The position numbers were made by a program, and so were the translations under genes. The notes below the pieces were generated by a model, which was given only the letters and a program-made list of their open reading frames with translations, did no database searches and was not told the origin of the DNA. Of a stretch of 64,000 bases of DNA, positions 63,930 to 64,000 are shown one piece after another. Source of the stretch: Rhodoplanes tepidamans (GTDB taxonomy: Bacteria > Pseudomonadota > Alphaproteobacteria > Rhizobiales > Xanthobacteraceae); contig NZ_JAUSUJ010000007.1 of assembly GCF_030813915.1 (NCBI RefSeq), positions 173,667 to 237,666 on the forward strand. Reading direction: 5' to 3'. Positions within the stretch are counted from its first letter, which is position 1, and each line of letters starts with the position of its first letter.

Positions 63930-64000
63930 TCAAGCGTGCGAGTATGCGACGTCGGCTTTGACGAGGCCGTTGGCGATGACGAGGATCTTTCTGGCGACGG
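63930..64000 (-). mobile_element. 3' end of an IS110-like transposase gene (cut by window edge)
   Basis: The minus strand reads VARKILVIANGLVKADVAYS then HA and stop. The R-K-(I/L)-L-x-I-A-N pattern is the usual C terminus of IS110-family transposases (DEDD enzymes). Only 23 codons are visible, so the family is a tentative reading. IS110 and IS1111 elements are known to target REP-like sequences, which agrees with the truncated repeat next to it. Confidence 0.5.

Overview
The window is chromosomal DNA of very high G+C from an alphaproteobacterium, most likely a purple non-sulfur phototroph of the Hyphomicrobiales (Rhizobiales). Evidence: a pucBA pair for an LH2-type light-harvesting antenna, a BLUF blue-light sensor, a BadI-like hydrolase of the anaerobic benzoate pathway known from Rhodopseudomonas, an Omp25-like barrel protein, a DUF2865 protein, a purL-bolA-grxD cluster and extragenic palindromes typical of this order. 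Rhodoplanes or a relative would fit, but the genus cannot be fixed from the sequence alone.

Layout. 0-5 kb: 5' end of a TonB-dependent receptor, then a form II CoxS-CoxL-CoxM molybdenum hydroxylase operon. 5.3-7 kb: tRNA-Cys, a HigBA-type toxin-antitoxin pair behind a palindromic operator, a DUF1127 protein and tRNA-Asn. 7-13.7 kb: an EndoQ-like nuclease fused to a UvrD helicase, a DUF2218 protein, a chemoreceptor, a membrane protein and a VapC relic. 13.7-25.4 kb: grxD, a RidA protein, bolA, purL, DUF2865, an RND efflux pair and nadE. 25.6-34 kb: an IclR-headed operon of overlapping genes (M24 peptidase, PLP lyase, TctCBA, two LLM oxidoreductases) for uptake and breakdown of an unknown organic acid or amino-acid-like compound.

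34-38.5 kb: an MDR reductase, an FkbM methyltransferase, then a small defence-like island of a DUF4160/DUF2442 pair behind two tandem operators and an AT-richer HEPN (AbiU2-like) gene, ending at tRNA-Val. 38.5-48 kb: a 999-residue protein made of four beta-barrels, an alpha/beta hydrolase, CoxG, PcaD, BLUF, an AraC regulator and a glutamine-rich protein. 48.6-55.4 kb: a branched-chain amino acid ABC transporter (livH-M-G-F-DUF6867-K) whose spacers contain dispersed palindromes, then an 18-cysteine copper-storage-like protein. 55.9-56.3 kb: pucBA. 57.3-64 kb: ccdA, a LOG-like protein, a P1 peptidase, badI-like gene, polysaccharide deacetylase, EF-hand protein, rpe, and the 3' end of an IS110-like transposase whose element appears to sit inside a palindromic repeat.

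Most of the window is housekeeping and catabolic. The parts that look accessory are the two toxin-antitoxin loci, the HEPN gene, the helicase-nuclease fusion, the repeats and the right-edge insertion element.
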